Positions 32,363-43,701 of a stretch of 64,000 nt of DNA are shown here, piece after piece. Numbering within the stretch: position 1 is the stretch's first letter; every line of letters starts with the position of its first letter. The notes under the pieces were generated by a model that did not search any database, was not told the origin of the DNA, and worked only from the letters and a program-made list of their open reading frames with translations. A program made the translations under genes and the position numbers. The stretch is taken from NCBI RefSeq assembly GCF_018294505.1, contig NC_057796.1:193888027-193952026 (forward strand), read 5' to 3'. This stretch comes from Triticum aestivum (taxonomy: Eukaryota > Streptophyta > Magnoliopsida > Poales > Poaceae).

Positions 32363-35300
32363 ATGGCGCCGGATCAAACGGAGAAAGGGAAGGAGCCCCT
32401 GTCCTCTGCCAAATTACGTCCGGCCATTGAGCCTGCCGTTGGCAGGTCGCTGGTGCTCAACCAAGATGCCATGGACAAGGTGCGCCCCATGCTCGCCTCC
32501 AGCTTCAATGAGTGGGGAAGAACGGTGGCCTGGCCTGCGTCTCGAGCTCGTGTCGACAGGACGGCCACCGAGGTCCCATTCTTCATCGACGCCCTCTTGG
32601 CTGGCCTGGTTCCTCCTTTTTCCTCCTTCTTCAACGCAGTGCTTGCCCATTATCAGATCCACATGTTGCACCTTGATCCCCAATCCGTGACCCTTCTCGC
32701 CGTCTTCGCCTTTGTTTGCGAGGCCATGGTGGGCATTGCTCCTTCCGTGGCCCTTCTCCGCCACTTCTTCTCGTTGCGTCTGATTGATCCCCGACCGAGC
32801 TCGGGATGCCTGAGCTTCCAGGCTGTGGCGGCGACGGCCGGCGTGGGGATTGACTTTGAGCTTCCGCCATCCACGAGCGAGTTTCGGACACGGTGGGTAT
32901 TTGTTGATGTCGGAGTGTTTAGCCCCCTGCTCTCTTCTCCGTCGGCGCCCACCATTCCCAACTCCGGTTGGTGCCACCAAAGGCTCGCGATCCGCGCCTT
33001 GTCTCCATCTGGCTCAGGCTGAAGAGGCTGAAAGACTGCGGCGTGACTGCGCCTATGGTGGTGAAGGAGTTCGTCCGGCGCCGAGTCACTCTGCTTCAGC
33101 GACACTCTCGACCGATGTGGGCCTTGCTCAGTAGCAATGACCACATGAGACTTCAGGAGTCCGGGCTCGCCCTTGATGCGCGGCGAACGGTGCTCGAGGT
33201 CCTGACGGGCGTCCCGTTGCCCGACGACATGCCAGGGAAGAGTTGTCTTCTGTACTGTTGCTTGAACAAGGTGCAATTTGTGGAGCACATGCCCTCCTTT
33301 GATGAGTGGGGGCTGCATCCAGTCGGCCTTGTGGGGCCCCATGAGAACCCCATCATCGTGGTTCCTCTCCTTGCCACCAGCCCCGATCTTGCCCCAAGAG
33401 TGGACGCTGGGGGGCAAGCACCGTCTGAGGCCGGGGGCGCTGGTGCCGATGTGTCGATGCTGCCTAAGGCTCCTGAGGCATCATCCTCGGGAACCCGTGA
33501 TTCCCATGCAGGGGCGGCAGCTGAACGGGCGACGCAGCCCGCTGCTCCTAAGGTCAAAGGTCCTAAGGCCTCGGCAGGTCGTCGCGAGGCGGAGCCCAAT
33601 AGCTTCCCCCAGCTTGGCGCTCCTGAGGCCTCCTTGGCCGCTTCTCCAGTTGCGCCCCGTGATGGTCGCCACGTCCAATGCTTCGGCCGGCTCCGCATGG
33701 ACTTTGAGGAGCTCCGCAAGAGGAAGGGATCCCCAAGCTGCAGCAGTGGCGCCTTCGGGCAGTTGAAGCGGAGGAAGTATATTGCCATCGATGAGTAAGT
33801 ACCTTATCTCTGTCATTCCTTGTGCGTTGCTTCCCTTTCTGACGATTGGTTCCCCAGGGTCCCTTCCGCCAAGGCCGCGGGGCCTCCCGAGGGGCATCCT
33901 CCCCTCGCTTTGTCTTCCCCGCCAGCCTTGAGCGCCCCAAGCCTGCTCGCCGCCCCTGGCGCAGGGTCCGCCGGGGGAGCAAGCCTGCCATCAGGGCGCC
34001 TTGAGCTCGTGCCTTCACCGTCTCCCTTTTGCGGCCTTGCTTGGAGTGCGGCCAGTGTGCCAAGGGCCCCTCCTTTGATCGTGGATGGCGGCTGGTTGGC
34101 TTTGATCCTGGGATCCTCTTCAAGCGGCGAGTCTCCACTAATCCGGGCCCCTCACGAGGCTTGGTCAGCAGCTGGGCGGGCGCTAGCCCCCAGCCCCTAC
34201 TGAAAGGGGGCGAGCCGCTTCGGGCCCCGTCCGCTCCCCCTGCGGTGGAGGACGGAGTCGGCAGCATGCTTAGATCGGCGCACGAGCGGAGTGTCGTCCG
34301 CCACGAGCTCTTTCGGGATGCGATGGGCGCGATGAACCGGCTCGGTGAAGAACTTGTGGACGTAGACGCGCACCTTGTGGCCGAGGGTCTTCGGTTGTTG
34401 GAGGAGCAGCACAAGTTGAAGGTAGCCATCAACCTCGGGCGCCACCAGCGTGAGCTTGATAATGCAAAGGACGAGGCATTCCTCGCGACCTTGCGCAAGG
34501 CCTGCTCCCGAGCCTTGGAAGAAGCCTGGGAAGCTGACCGCTGCTGCGAGACCACGGAGAAACACTGGTGGGAGATCTAAGCCTGGAGCACCTCCTTGGA
34601 GCAGCAGTGGAGGCGCGCCAAGCTGCCCTTGCATTGATGCAGGGGACGCCTGCCGAGGAGGAAGAGATCCTGAAGCGTGAGGAAGCGCTGGCGCTAGAAG
34701 CTGTGGAGCGCGGCCTCGAGCTCGAGCGGTTGGATATGAGGGAGCGCCAAGTTGCCCAAGTGGAGGATGATGTTGGTGCTCGCGAGGCCCGGGTCCAGTG
34801 GGAGGTTAACCGCCGGGTGGCCGAGGCTCGCGTGGATCTTGAGGGTAGGCTCGACCTGAAGTTGGAGTTCGTAGAGGCTGAGGCTGCAGGTCGGACTGCT
34901 GCCCTCAAGTCCAGGTTAGCTGAGGCGGAGCGGCGCGAGGAGGCCGCCGTAGCCGCCCTGGTCTCGGCGCTGGCTGAGCTGGACTCCGCCCGCGCCCAGC
35001 TGCTCCCTCTTCAGCAGCGGGTTGCCGACGCCGAGTCCATTGCGCGGCAGAACAGGGAGGAAGTGCTTCAGCGGCGGACACTAGAACGCGTGCATGCCCC
35101 CATGCTCCAGGGCCTCAGGAACAGGGCCAACATCTCACTGGGCCACATCTGCGATGAAAATGCCCCTCATCCCCACGCGGACGACTACGCCAGTCACCTC
35201 CGCTTCTTCACCGAGGTGGTGACGTGCCTGGAGAGCCGTTCCAAGAGGGCTCGCCAGCTTGTTGAAGAGAGGAGTCGCAGCCTGCTCGGGCGCGTGTTCT

Positions 35301-35596
35301 CCCGCATCTTCAGCTATCTCCAGAACACCTATCCCAATTTCAACTTTGACCCCGCCATTGCTCTAGTTCCGGAGGCCATTCAGGGGGACCTGGCGTGGTG
35401 GGTGGAAGACAACGTGGACATGCTGGTCAGGGCCTTCACCTCTGAGGACGACGCAGTGGTGGTCGCGACGGACGAAGGCGACATGGTTGACGATGGTGAT
35501 GGTAGCGCCGTTGAAGGTGATGGTGATGACAGCGATGGTGACAGCGACGCGTCTGAAGGCGACCCGGGGGACGCGGCGAGCGACATGTCTAATTGA
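32363..35596 (+). CDS. Antisense accessory gene of element E, PF04195-like with coiled coil and acidic tail
   Basis: On the strand opposite to the element, ATG 32363 starts MAPDQTEKGKEPLS. Residues about 72-140 (PFFIDALLAGLVPPF...VCEAMVGIAPSVALL) match the 'putative gypsy type transposon' domain (PF04195 type). The match continues as DPRLVSIWLRLKRLKDC at about 32990-33050 in another frame. After YIAIDE a clear intron follows, GTAAGT 33795 to CCCCAG 33857 (63 bp), keeping the frame. Later segments (34200-34560 and 34590-35596, different frames) form a long R/E/A-rich coiled coil, then an acidic tail of about 50 residues made of D, G, S and E. Between segments there are frame changes that are either further introns or lesions. 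The function is unknown. Nearby relatives are 50448-52974 and 60819-62494. Confidence 0.6.
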
Positions 35597-35599
35597 TTC

Positions 35600-36620
35600 T
35601 GTGTTTCCCTGCTAATTGATCCTGCACGCAAAAGGCCAGGCGCAGCCCCAGGGGTTGTAAGAGCATTTTGGGAGGGGAAGCCCCTCATGTAAACAGATTA
35701 CTGCCCCTATTTTTGGGCCAAGCTGAACATGTGCCTTCGTGCGTTCACGAGTCCCGTGGCGAGTTTGCTGCTGTAATTTATCTTGACCTGGGAAGGTTCC
35801 GAACTGACTCATGAGGTTGTGAGTTCCTCAGAAGCTCCTGAGGCGTCTGTCGATCCGCCCGAGAGGACTTCGCGAGGAGAAAGTGCCATCTGTGGTAGGG
35901 CATGCACGCGGCGCGTGCGTGCCATGCCCAGCCCTGCTCGCGAGGGGAAAGCAATAGGCGCGAACTCCGAATTAAGGCAAGAACCAGATAGTAAGAAATC
36001 GCTTGAACGAGAAAAGACACCGCCGCACGCATCAATGAAAATTCAAATTCAACTTAAATCCAAATCCAGAAGGTAGGGCTACAGAAAAGAGATCCAAAGC
36101 AAATGGCCGCGTGCGGCGCCTAGTTAGTCTTCTTGTCTTCGAGTCTTCTCACCAGCGCGGAGCTATGTGCTGCCACTAGGACGTGGGAGGGAGCCCCCGA
36201 GGCCCAAGGGCGGCACTCCTGAGGCTCCGGGGCGTGTACAACCCCACTCATTATTACGTGAGAGTGTCACGAGCGGAGACCTTCACAGGCGTGAGCCTTA
36301 ATTCATATCGCCAGACGAGGGCCCCGCCTTGCGCCACCCTCTACCACCGTTGGGACGACCAAAAACCAGGACGGCACCAAAGGGGGCAGAGGGGACGCCA
36401 GCACCCTCGGCGACCACGGGTCCTCTGCCGGGGGAGGGCTCGCCGGCGCCTCCCCGGCAGAGGGCCTACCTCCGGGTAACGCCTTGCTCCGTGCAACGCG
36501 GGGTGGGGCCTTGCTCCTGGCTCCCCCCACGCAGCCCCCAGAGAGCCTCTCCTGGTGGGACGGGTACCGCCATGCCGGAACTGTCGCCTGGTGCTATGAC
36601 CTGATTCACTTGCGATTCAT
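35600..36620. other. Spacer of element E where pol would be expected
   Basis: There is no recognisable protease, RT or integrase. Only short overlapping ORFs of P/R-rich composition occur on both strands. The antisense gene and gag-like ORF flank it. Confidence 0.6.
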
Positions 36621-36622
36621 GG

Positions 36623-37462
36623 TTAGCGTAAGCCCCGCTCCTGGGAGATTAGTGGTACCCGGTAGCTGTTGTCGACGGCGTGGTTCGTGGGGCTCTCGGG
36701 CGGCTCCTGGAAGGCCTCAGCTCCTAGCGCCTCCCCTTCCCAGCCTGGCTCAAGGAACGAGCCGGGGTCATCTCCCGGTGTGTACTCCTGGTTCATCATG
36801 CGGGGCACGTAGGCCTCCGAGGCCGTTGCCCCGAAGACCTCGCCGAAGTGCCCCACGCTCCACGTCGCCCGGCCCATCATGCCGTCCTGAGGGTGGTAGG
36901 GCGGTGCCCCGCTGGGGCCGTGTGCGGCAATGCTCGTGCCCGCACCCATCGGGGGTGGTGCGGGTGCGATGGTGCGGCCGGCGCCGTGGGTCGCGCTGAT
37001 GTCGATGAGACCCCCGGGCGCACTCGGGGGCATGCGGGCGCGGCGAAGCCCGCCGTGGGATCCGGCCGCTGCCTGGGGCGTGAGCTAGGAGCAGAAGGGC
37101 GGCGGTCCCATGGCCGCTGCGTCCAGTAGCTCGGCGACGCATTCCAGCAATGCATCTCGGCCGCTCTCCATCAGCCGGCACCGTAGCAGCTCCCGAGCCA
37201 CCGTGAGCGCATCCCGCATGTTTGCCTGCTCCCGCCGGGTGTGCGGCGCCGTCGCCGCGGCGTGGCTTGCGGCCCTTGCAGCAGCTCGCGCTTGTCGCGG
37301 AGTAAGGGTGGACGGCGCCTGGCTGCGCTGCCCGCGCCCCGCAGTGTTAGGTGGTGCTCGTGCCGCCTGGAGGGCGGGGTCGAGATCTTCCTGGGTGGAC
37401 GACGCCACCCGGGCTGGCCAAGCTGCCCAGCGGTCGGCGTTGGTTCTTGGGCCGCCAGACAT
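36623..37462 (-). pseudogene. gag: N-terminal gag-like ORF of element E
   Basis: ATG 37462 (minus) starts MSGGPRTNADRWAAWPARV and runs, rich in A and R (RQARAAARAASHAAATAPH), to a stop at 37085. A second frame (36623-37033) continues with P, G and A-rich sequence. Position right after the primer site and the style of sequence match the variable N-terminal region of Gypsy gag. The core capsid domain (as in 58291-60021) and the zinc knuckle are absent. It cannot supply a functional capsid, so the element would depend on a helper. Confidence 0.5.
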
Positions 37463-37514
37463 CGGAACCGCGGAGCGTCGGTGGATCAGCTGGCGGAAGA
37501 GAGGCTCCGGTGCA

Positions 37515-37532
37515 CCCCTACCTAGCGCGCCA
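37515..37532 (-). other. Primer binding site of element E, tRNA-Arg(CCU)-like
   Basis: The plus strand reads CCCCTACCTAGCGCGCCA two bases from the LTR. This matches the 3' end of plant tRNA-Arg(CCU) plus CCA with one difference (A for G). Confidence 0.65.
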
Positions 37533-37534
37533 AA

Positions 37535-38441
37535 TGTTGGATTTCGCGTTCCGGTAAAACCCTTAAGGTTCGAACACTGGGGTGCGCGCGAAGATCTCCC
37601 CCTCACCGATCACGCCCTCACACACTTCGCGATCTCTAGGCTAGGCAGGACGAACTCACAACACACGAGACACAAGATTTATACTGGTTCGGGCCACCGT
37701 TGTGGTGTAATACACTACTCCAGTGTGGTGGTGGATTGCCTCTTGGGCTGAGGATGAACAGTACAAGGGGAAGAACAGCCACCTGAGGAGAGGTGTTCTT
37801 GTTCTTGGTGAACTTGTGGATGAGAGGATGAACTGGATCTAGTCCAAGGTGAGGTGAGTTGAGACTCAGTTGCCTCCTACTGTGGTGGCTAGCCCTATTG
37901 ATAGAAGCCCTGGTCCTCTTCCCAAATATTGAGCAGGAAGGGAGCCAACAACGGCCAATTCAAAAGGGACAGCTAGTACAACTTATCCTGACAAAAGTAG
38001 TCTTCGCCTGCCAAAGGCTCTGGTGGTGACGCCGTCTTGGGCTCCACGATGACCTCCATCTTGCCGTCCTGCTGGTCTTGGTCTCATTGCACCGATATGG
38101 AAACCTTTGCCTGATGCCTCGGAACTCCTCGCTGTGCTTGCCTCCTTAGCACCAAAGTGGAAGCAAGGACACTTTGCGCGTTGGCGCCCGCCTGGCGCCC
38201 GCCTGGTCTCAATCGTCATGGCTCACGTCATGAGATCCTCGCGAGGTTTGCCTTGCCTTGATCTCTCCGCCCCTCGCGAGCTAGCCTGGTGAGGCCGCTC
38301 CCGAGGAGGTCTTGTGTCGTCCGCCTCACGAGGGTCTTAAGTGCTTGTTGGTGAAGATGGGTTGTACGGGCCCGCTCGCAGAGCCACACCGTGGGCCGCA
38401 GGCAGGCAAGTCTGGGGACCCCTGTTCCCAAAACGCCGACA
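37535..38441 (-). repeat. 5' LTR of element E
   Basis: The repeat runs from TGTTGGATTTCGCGTTCCG to AAAACGCCGACA (907 bp). Its TATA box is altered (CTATTGATAG at 37895-37904 where the other LTR has CTATTTATAG). Confidence 0.88.
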
Positions 38442-38446
38442 CACAC

Positions 38447-39400
38447 ACACACACACACACAAAAGTGGGACCCGTTGAATTATTTCTTCGCTTGTAACTG
38501 CTTTTAATTAGGTTCCACTGTACTCTAACTTTTTCTCTTAAATTATTAATTGAGCTCAGTGACTTCGAAAAATTGTACAGAAGCCTTGTTTGGGCCATTC
38601 CGCCATTGCTGAACGTGGGCTGAGTAGCCATGTAAAGTTGTACTATACTACACATGCCTTTTTTAACATTAGCAATACAACTGAGCCGACAGTTGTACAC
38701 AATATCCGGGTCAACTTGTTATTCTCCGCCCCGCTGGGCTGCAAATCTTTTCTAGGAGGGATGCATTAGGCTTAATAAGAAAATGGGCTTTAAGAAATAA
38801 TAAATGGGATGTAATTATAAAAACTGGGCAGTAACTATAAAAAATGCACCAAACACGTAATTAGTTTAAAAAATATATTATTTTTGGATTCTGAAAATTT
38901 TAATTTCATTACTTGTTGCGCGTGCAATATTTCGTTGGATTTTTACCTAATACAAATTTATTTTGAAATTATATTTAATCTCACTAGAAATTTCGGGATA
39001 AAAATATTTCGGATCCCATCAAAATGTGGGAAATTTTATTGAATTCTATTTTGAGCGGTTGGTTGAAATTATTAATCGTTGTCCTAGCTAGAAAATGGGC
39101 TATACTTTTAACAAACTATAAATGGGGTGTAGTAAATTCCATTAGAATTCAAAAATGGGCTGTACATTCTTACAAATCGCAAATGGGATATATATTCTCT
39201 TGCAGACACTTGTGGGCCTACTAAGTTGACGTGTACACAAGGCTTTGTCAACTTATAGTCAACACATGGTTCTAGCAGCAGTGGCCGTTGGATGTCCATC
39301 CAACGGATGTTGTGCTTCTTCTTCAATCTCGGATATTCTTGCTTCAGCCGCCCAAAAAATGATTCCTCCCGAGACATCTGGGGCACACCGTTTCAGAGGC
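38447..39400. other. AT-rich intergenic sequence with a 198-bp duplication at its right end
   Basis: The rest of the (CA)n run is followed by AT-rich DNA with repeated ATGGGCTnTA-type phrases (38780-39190). The block GGGCCTACTAAGTTG...TTTGTCAACTTA...GTCCATCCAA occurs at about 39214 and again at 39412. No gene is seen. Confidence 0.5.
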
Positions 39401-39479
39401 TGACCTGTGGGCCTACTAAGTTGGCGCGTACCAAGGGCTTTGTCAACTTAGTCAATATAAGGGATTCTAGCTGCAGTGA

Positions 39480-39965
39480 CCATACGATGTCCATCCAATG
39501 GCCGTCGTGCTTCTTCAACCTCTAGTCTTCTTGCTCCAGCCGCCCAAACCAGCGCCAGCCGTGCCGCCTGCTCCTGCCTCCCGTGTCCGGCTATGCTTTC
39601 ACCGCTGGCCATGCCATCCCTCTATACTCACCCACACTTCCTGTTATTCTCCGACGACGACAGCCACACACCGCAGCCGAAGCAGTCAACCCACATACTC
39701 CCCTCCGCGTGGGCATCCACTATCGTGTCTTCCACGGCTCCGCATCGTTCCCTTCCTAGGCCTCGCCGTCGTCCACCGCCTTGGTGCTCTCGACGTTGCG
39801 TGGTCAACGTGGTCAACGAAGGACGGCCATCGGAAGAGGACTTTAGGCGGTGAGGCTGACAGCTGGAACCACCAGCTACATCTTCGAACACAAGGAAGTG
39901 CCTCCTTATTACTCGCAAAATAAAAACGATTCCTCCCCCTGACAGCTAGGACCGACCAGCTATAT
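39480..39965 (+). repeat. Left arm of a large inverted repeat
   Basis: The arm matches the reverse complement of about 41608-42190 with many substitutions and small indels. It contains CACCGCCTTGGTGCTCTCG, CCATCGGAAGA and ACACAAGGAAGTGC blocks. A short 83-bp duplication (CTACATCTTCG... and CTATATCTTCG...) is present at its inner end. The arms may be the long terminal inverted repeats of a Mutator-like or fold-back element. Confidence 0.55.
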
Positions 39966-40319
39966 CTTCGCACACAAGGAAGTGCGTCCTTATCCTCCCT
40001 GACTGCTGGGACCCACCCGGTCAAAGCGTACGTAGCGTTGTCTGTCTGGTCGCGAATGTGTACGTACATACTGGTCGATCGGTCTCTCTGCAAGTATGAA
40101 CCGTGGCCGAGTAAGTAGCGGCACGTGTTGTTGTAGAGCACCCGACATGGCAGTTCACGCAGTCCCGTCTCAGTCATGTACACGTACGTACAGCCACAGG
40201 GCAAAAAATACGGCCACGTATGTACATACGGGTGGGGTCTCAAGCGTGTACTCGCGCATATATACGGACGGCCAGGGCTTGTGTACATGGAGAGGCAACG
40301 GATGGCAGCAACGGCGTCC

Positions 40320-41040
40320 TGATCATCGAGCAGCGAACCGGCTGCGTCGGAACGGAGAAATAACGTCCTGTTCATCGGGAGGCAACCGACTGGGTCGGAA
40401 TGCGTCCTGTTCAACGGTAGCCAACCGGCTTGGACGGAACAACTGAAACAGGGTCTGGCGTACCGCAGAACGGAGGAAACGACCTTCTGTTCGACCGGCC
40501 ATGGTCGAAACGGGATCCTATTCATCGGGGAGGGGTCTGGCGTACCGCAAAACAGAGGAAACAGACTCATGTTCGAGTGCCTACGGTCGAAATGGGGTCC
40601 TGTTGATCGGGAGGGATGTGGCGTACCGCAAAACAGAGGAAACCGACTTGTGTTGGAGCGCCTATGGTCGAAACGGGGTCATGTTCATCCACCATCTACT
40701 GCCTTGCTCCAGCCTCCACAAGCTACTGTTCATCCACCATCGAGCTCCTCCAGCCTCCACGGGCTACTGTTCATCCATGGCTCATGTTCATCCAGCCTCC
40801 ACCAGCTGCTATTCATAGAGCCTCCACGGGGTCCTGTTCATCCACCCCAACCGGCTGGTGTGCGGCGGCCTCCTCCGGGTCCTGTTCATCCAGGGGCAAC
40901 GGCCTACTACCATGGGGTCCTATTCATCCATCCCCCACAGGGAACTGTTCATCCACAGCCAACCAACCGGCTGGACTCACCACGTCTCGACTCGTTCTAC
41001 GTACCACACGCACGGTAGCAACGGTCACTGTTCATCGAGA
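40320..41040 (+). repeat. Tandem repeats with CTGTTCATCC motif
   Basis: The phrase TCCTGTTCATCC or a close variant recurs more than ten times. An 82-bp unit starting TGGCGTACCGCA lies at about 40456, 40538 and 40619. ORFs over this stretch are artefacts of the repetition. It may be the sub-terminal region of the CACTA element ending at 41604. Confidence 0.6.
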
Positions 41041-41112
41041 GGCAACCCAATACCGGCTGGCTACGTCTCCCATGGGGGCTCGATCGGCTTTAGTAAGCAG
41101 CATCAGTGATTG

Positions 41113-41604
41113 ATCGCTCGGGTTCAGTTAGCAGCAGTAGCGAAGGAATTGCTCGGGTTCAGTCAGCAGCGAATGAATCGCTCGGGTTCAGTTAACAACC
41201 AAGGGATTGATCGCTCGGGTTCAGTAACATGCGATCGCTTGGGTTCAGTTAGCCAACGCCTCGCACAAACACACGTACACGAAAGAAACGCGCAAACCAC
41301 AATGCATCGCTCGGCCCCGACCACCCACCGTAACAGGGAACTCCGCGATATTTTCCTCGCCCTCGCTTCTACCATGATTTTTTCCGTCATGGACGGCCCA
41401 AAGAATGTCATGCGGTTGCGTCTCCGGCCCGCCCAGGATGAAAAGCCCATTTTCTCTCATGATTTTTTGTCATAGAAGTAGGAGCCCCCCACATCTATGA
41501 TGATACCGGGTTTTGTCACAATTATCATCATAGAAGTGTCATAAGCATGACAAAATAATTTTCGTTCGGCCCAAAATGTCACGGATGTGTCTTTTTTTGT
41601 AGTG
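41113..41604 (+). mobile_element. Right end of a CACTA transposon
   Basis: The end reads TTTTTTTGTAGTG (GTAGTG at 41599-41604), i.e. CACTACAAAAAAA on the other strand, followed by a possible 3-bp duplication ATA. Inside it are AATTATCATCATAG and ATGACAAAATAATT blocks typical of these ends, and five copies of CTCGGGTTCAG (41115, 41151, 41179, 41212, 41236 approx.). I could not place the left CACTA end, so the left boundary here is only the start of the repeats. Confidence 0.6.
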
Positions 41605-41607
41605 ATA

Positions 41608-42190
41608 GCTGGTGGATCCTAGCTGTCAGGAGGAAGAATCATTTTTTGCCTGTAATAGGGATGCACTTCCTTGTGTGTGAAGATGTAGCTGGTGGGTCCT
41701 AGCTGCCAGGAGGAGAAAACATTATTTTTCACGGTAAAAACGATGCATTTGCATGCGGCATCCATGGGCGTGGTGCGTCCCCACTATCAGCCTCTCCACA
41801 TACAGTTATCTTCCGATGACTCTCGTTTCTTGACCACGTTCACCACACCATGCAGAGCGCACCAAGGCCGATGGACGACAGCGAGGCCCCAGACTGGAAC
41901 GCCCCGGAGATGGGGAAGACGCGACAGTGGAGTCATAGACAGAGAGGAGTGCGAAACTTGACTGGTTCGGGTGCGGGGTGGGCCTACACATGACAGAGAT
42001 AACAGGAGGTGCGGAGGAGTGGAGGGATGGCCTGGTCATCGGTAGGGTAGCCTTTCACTGCAAGGCGCGCAAAACAATGCCGCTGGACGCCGGAGGCTGG
42101 AGCAGGTGGTCCCGACGGCGTTGGGGGAAGAAGACGAGAGATTGAATAAGAAGCTGGCCGTTGGACGTAAATCCAACGCCTTGCTTAGGA
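41608..42190 (-). repeat. Right arm of the large inverted repeat
   Basis: This is the reverse-complement counterpart of 39480-39965. The order of shared blocks is preserved: ACTTCCTTGTGTG, TCTTCCGATG, GAGCGCACCAAGGC, GGAGGGATGGCCTGG, GGCTGGAGCAGG. Confidence 0.55.
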
Positions 42191-42199
42191 TTCGACCTT

Positions 42200-43129
42200 T
42201 GTATTTTTATTTTTTGCGAAAGTGCATCGGCTTCGACATACTGGCCCACATGTCAGCCAGTCCATTTGGTTTTTTAGTCCATTTGGTGGGCTGGGTGAAA
42301 CAATGATGTAGTGTCTATGCAACCCGTTTATATTCTATGTTAGAATTTAAAGCCCATTTGCATTTTTCTCGAAATCCACGGACTTGCTGGGCTGGGTGAA
42401 AATATCATGTTGGGCTGGACGGAGAAATGTTATAAAAACATAAACACATGATTGCATGTCTATTACTGCATTGGTCAGTAAAATCTTTGCAAGCTTATGT
42501 ACGCAATCACCAGGAGTTAACTTGCAAGTTATATATAAACAATTATTATTATTATTTTGTAAGAACTTTGATTTACGAAATAAAATATCATTTTAATTTG
42601 ATGAGTTAATAGGACGTGGGGTATTATTATTTTTAGGCTAGACGTGGGACAGTTGAGTTGGTTCTAGGGAGAAGTACTGGGAGAAAACTTAGATTACATC
42701 GAAAAAGAAAGTGGGAGGAAATTTAGATATAGGATTAATAAAAACGAGAAATAAAGGAAGTGGGAAGGTCTATACAATGGTTGGATGAACGACAGGTTTA
42801 ACGGAACCTTATGTTGTTTCTATTATATATATGTAAAACAATAAGATATAAATATAAATATAAATATATATACTATTATAGAAGGGAAAATGTAGATTCA
42901 GTTTTGCATTCTTATAGAAAAATAGAACTGAGTTGTGCGTTGTCTTGAAAAAAACAAACATAACTTGGGCTGCTGATGTTATAGACAAGCTAGGCTGGGA
43001 GGCCCAGAGGCCGCTTGATACCTGCTGGACCCCAAAAAAAAGTTGAACCAGCTGGATCAACTGTGTCTGCATGTCGTGGGCTGTGCATGTTAAACAACAA
43101 AACCTAGGCCATGGACCCGGTGGTCCCGG
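42200..43129. other. AT-rich intergenic sequence
   Basis: There is no gene. A short AT microsatellite (ATAAATATAAATATA) lies at 42848-42870. Confidence 0.5.
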
Positions 43130-43480
43130 GACTGTCAGCCTCTCGAAGAACAGTCATCTCCTGATTCCTCTTGTTTTGCTGACCATGCTGGGAACAACAG
43201 ACGGCAGCGCCGCGGCGAGAGCACCAAGGCGGAGGACGATGCCGAGACCTCGGACCGAACGAACCGGAGCGAGGGAAGACGTAGGCGGAGGGGAGTACGA
43301 GGGTTGACTTGTTTGGGTGTAGGGTGGGCCGGTGGAGCTGCCGCCGCCGGAGAATGTGTGGGAGTAGAGGGATGGCCTGGCCAGCGCCATAGGCTATGAT
43401 GGGTCAGTGAGGCGTGCGCGGCAGTGCCGCCAGCTGCTGTAGGAAGAGGACGAAAGATTGAACAAAATAAGGAAATACAA
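43130..43480 (-). repeat. Third copy of the inverted-repeat sequence
   Basis: The stretch GAGAGCACCAAGGCGG...GTAGAGGGATGGCCTGG...GAGGACGAAAGATTGAA is in the same orientation as the right arm at 41608-42190, about 1.4 kb further right. Confidence 0.55.
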
Positions 43481-43701
43481 ATGGATAGGTGGTTGGTCCC
43501 AGATGTCTGTGTACAAGACCTGCTGGGTCCACCTGAGAAGGGGAATATGTTGGGAGGAAGGAGATTCAAAGCACGGCAACCCAGTAAACTAGTTACATAC
43601 ATAAGCAAATAGCCACTAAAAATGAAAACATGTTAATGGGTTCTTAGACGAAATATTTCGCAAACAGATAATTACGACACATAGGCTAATGCATGAAACA
43701 C

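Larger units (their letters stand above)
31147..38441 (-). mobile_element. Complete Gypsy-like non-autonomous element with antisense gene (element E)
   Basis: LTRs at 31147-32075 (3') and 37535-38441 (5') bound 5.5 kb. The 5-bp CACAC is present on both sides (31142-31146, 38442-38446), though inside a microsatellite. Element order on the minus strand: 5' LTR, tRNA-Arg-type primer site, N-terminal gag-like ORF, spacer, then an antisense gene (plus strand, 32363-35596), polypurine tract and 3' LTR. No protease, RT, RNase H or integrase is recognisable. LTRs look about 7-8% diverged over the first 130 bp. Confidence 0.85.

Noticed and set aside
33563..34555. 330-codon ORF on the minus strand in element E
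   Set aside because: It lies opposite the plus-strand accessory gene in GC-rich sequence and has low-complexity R/S/P composition. It is a shadow of the real frame.
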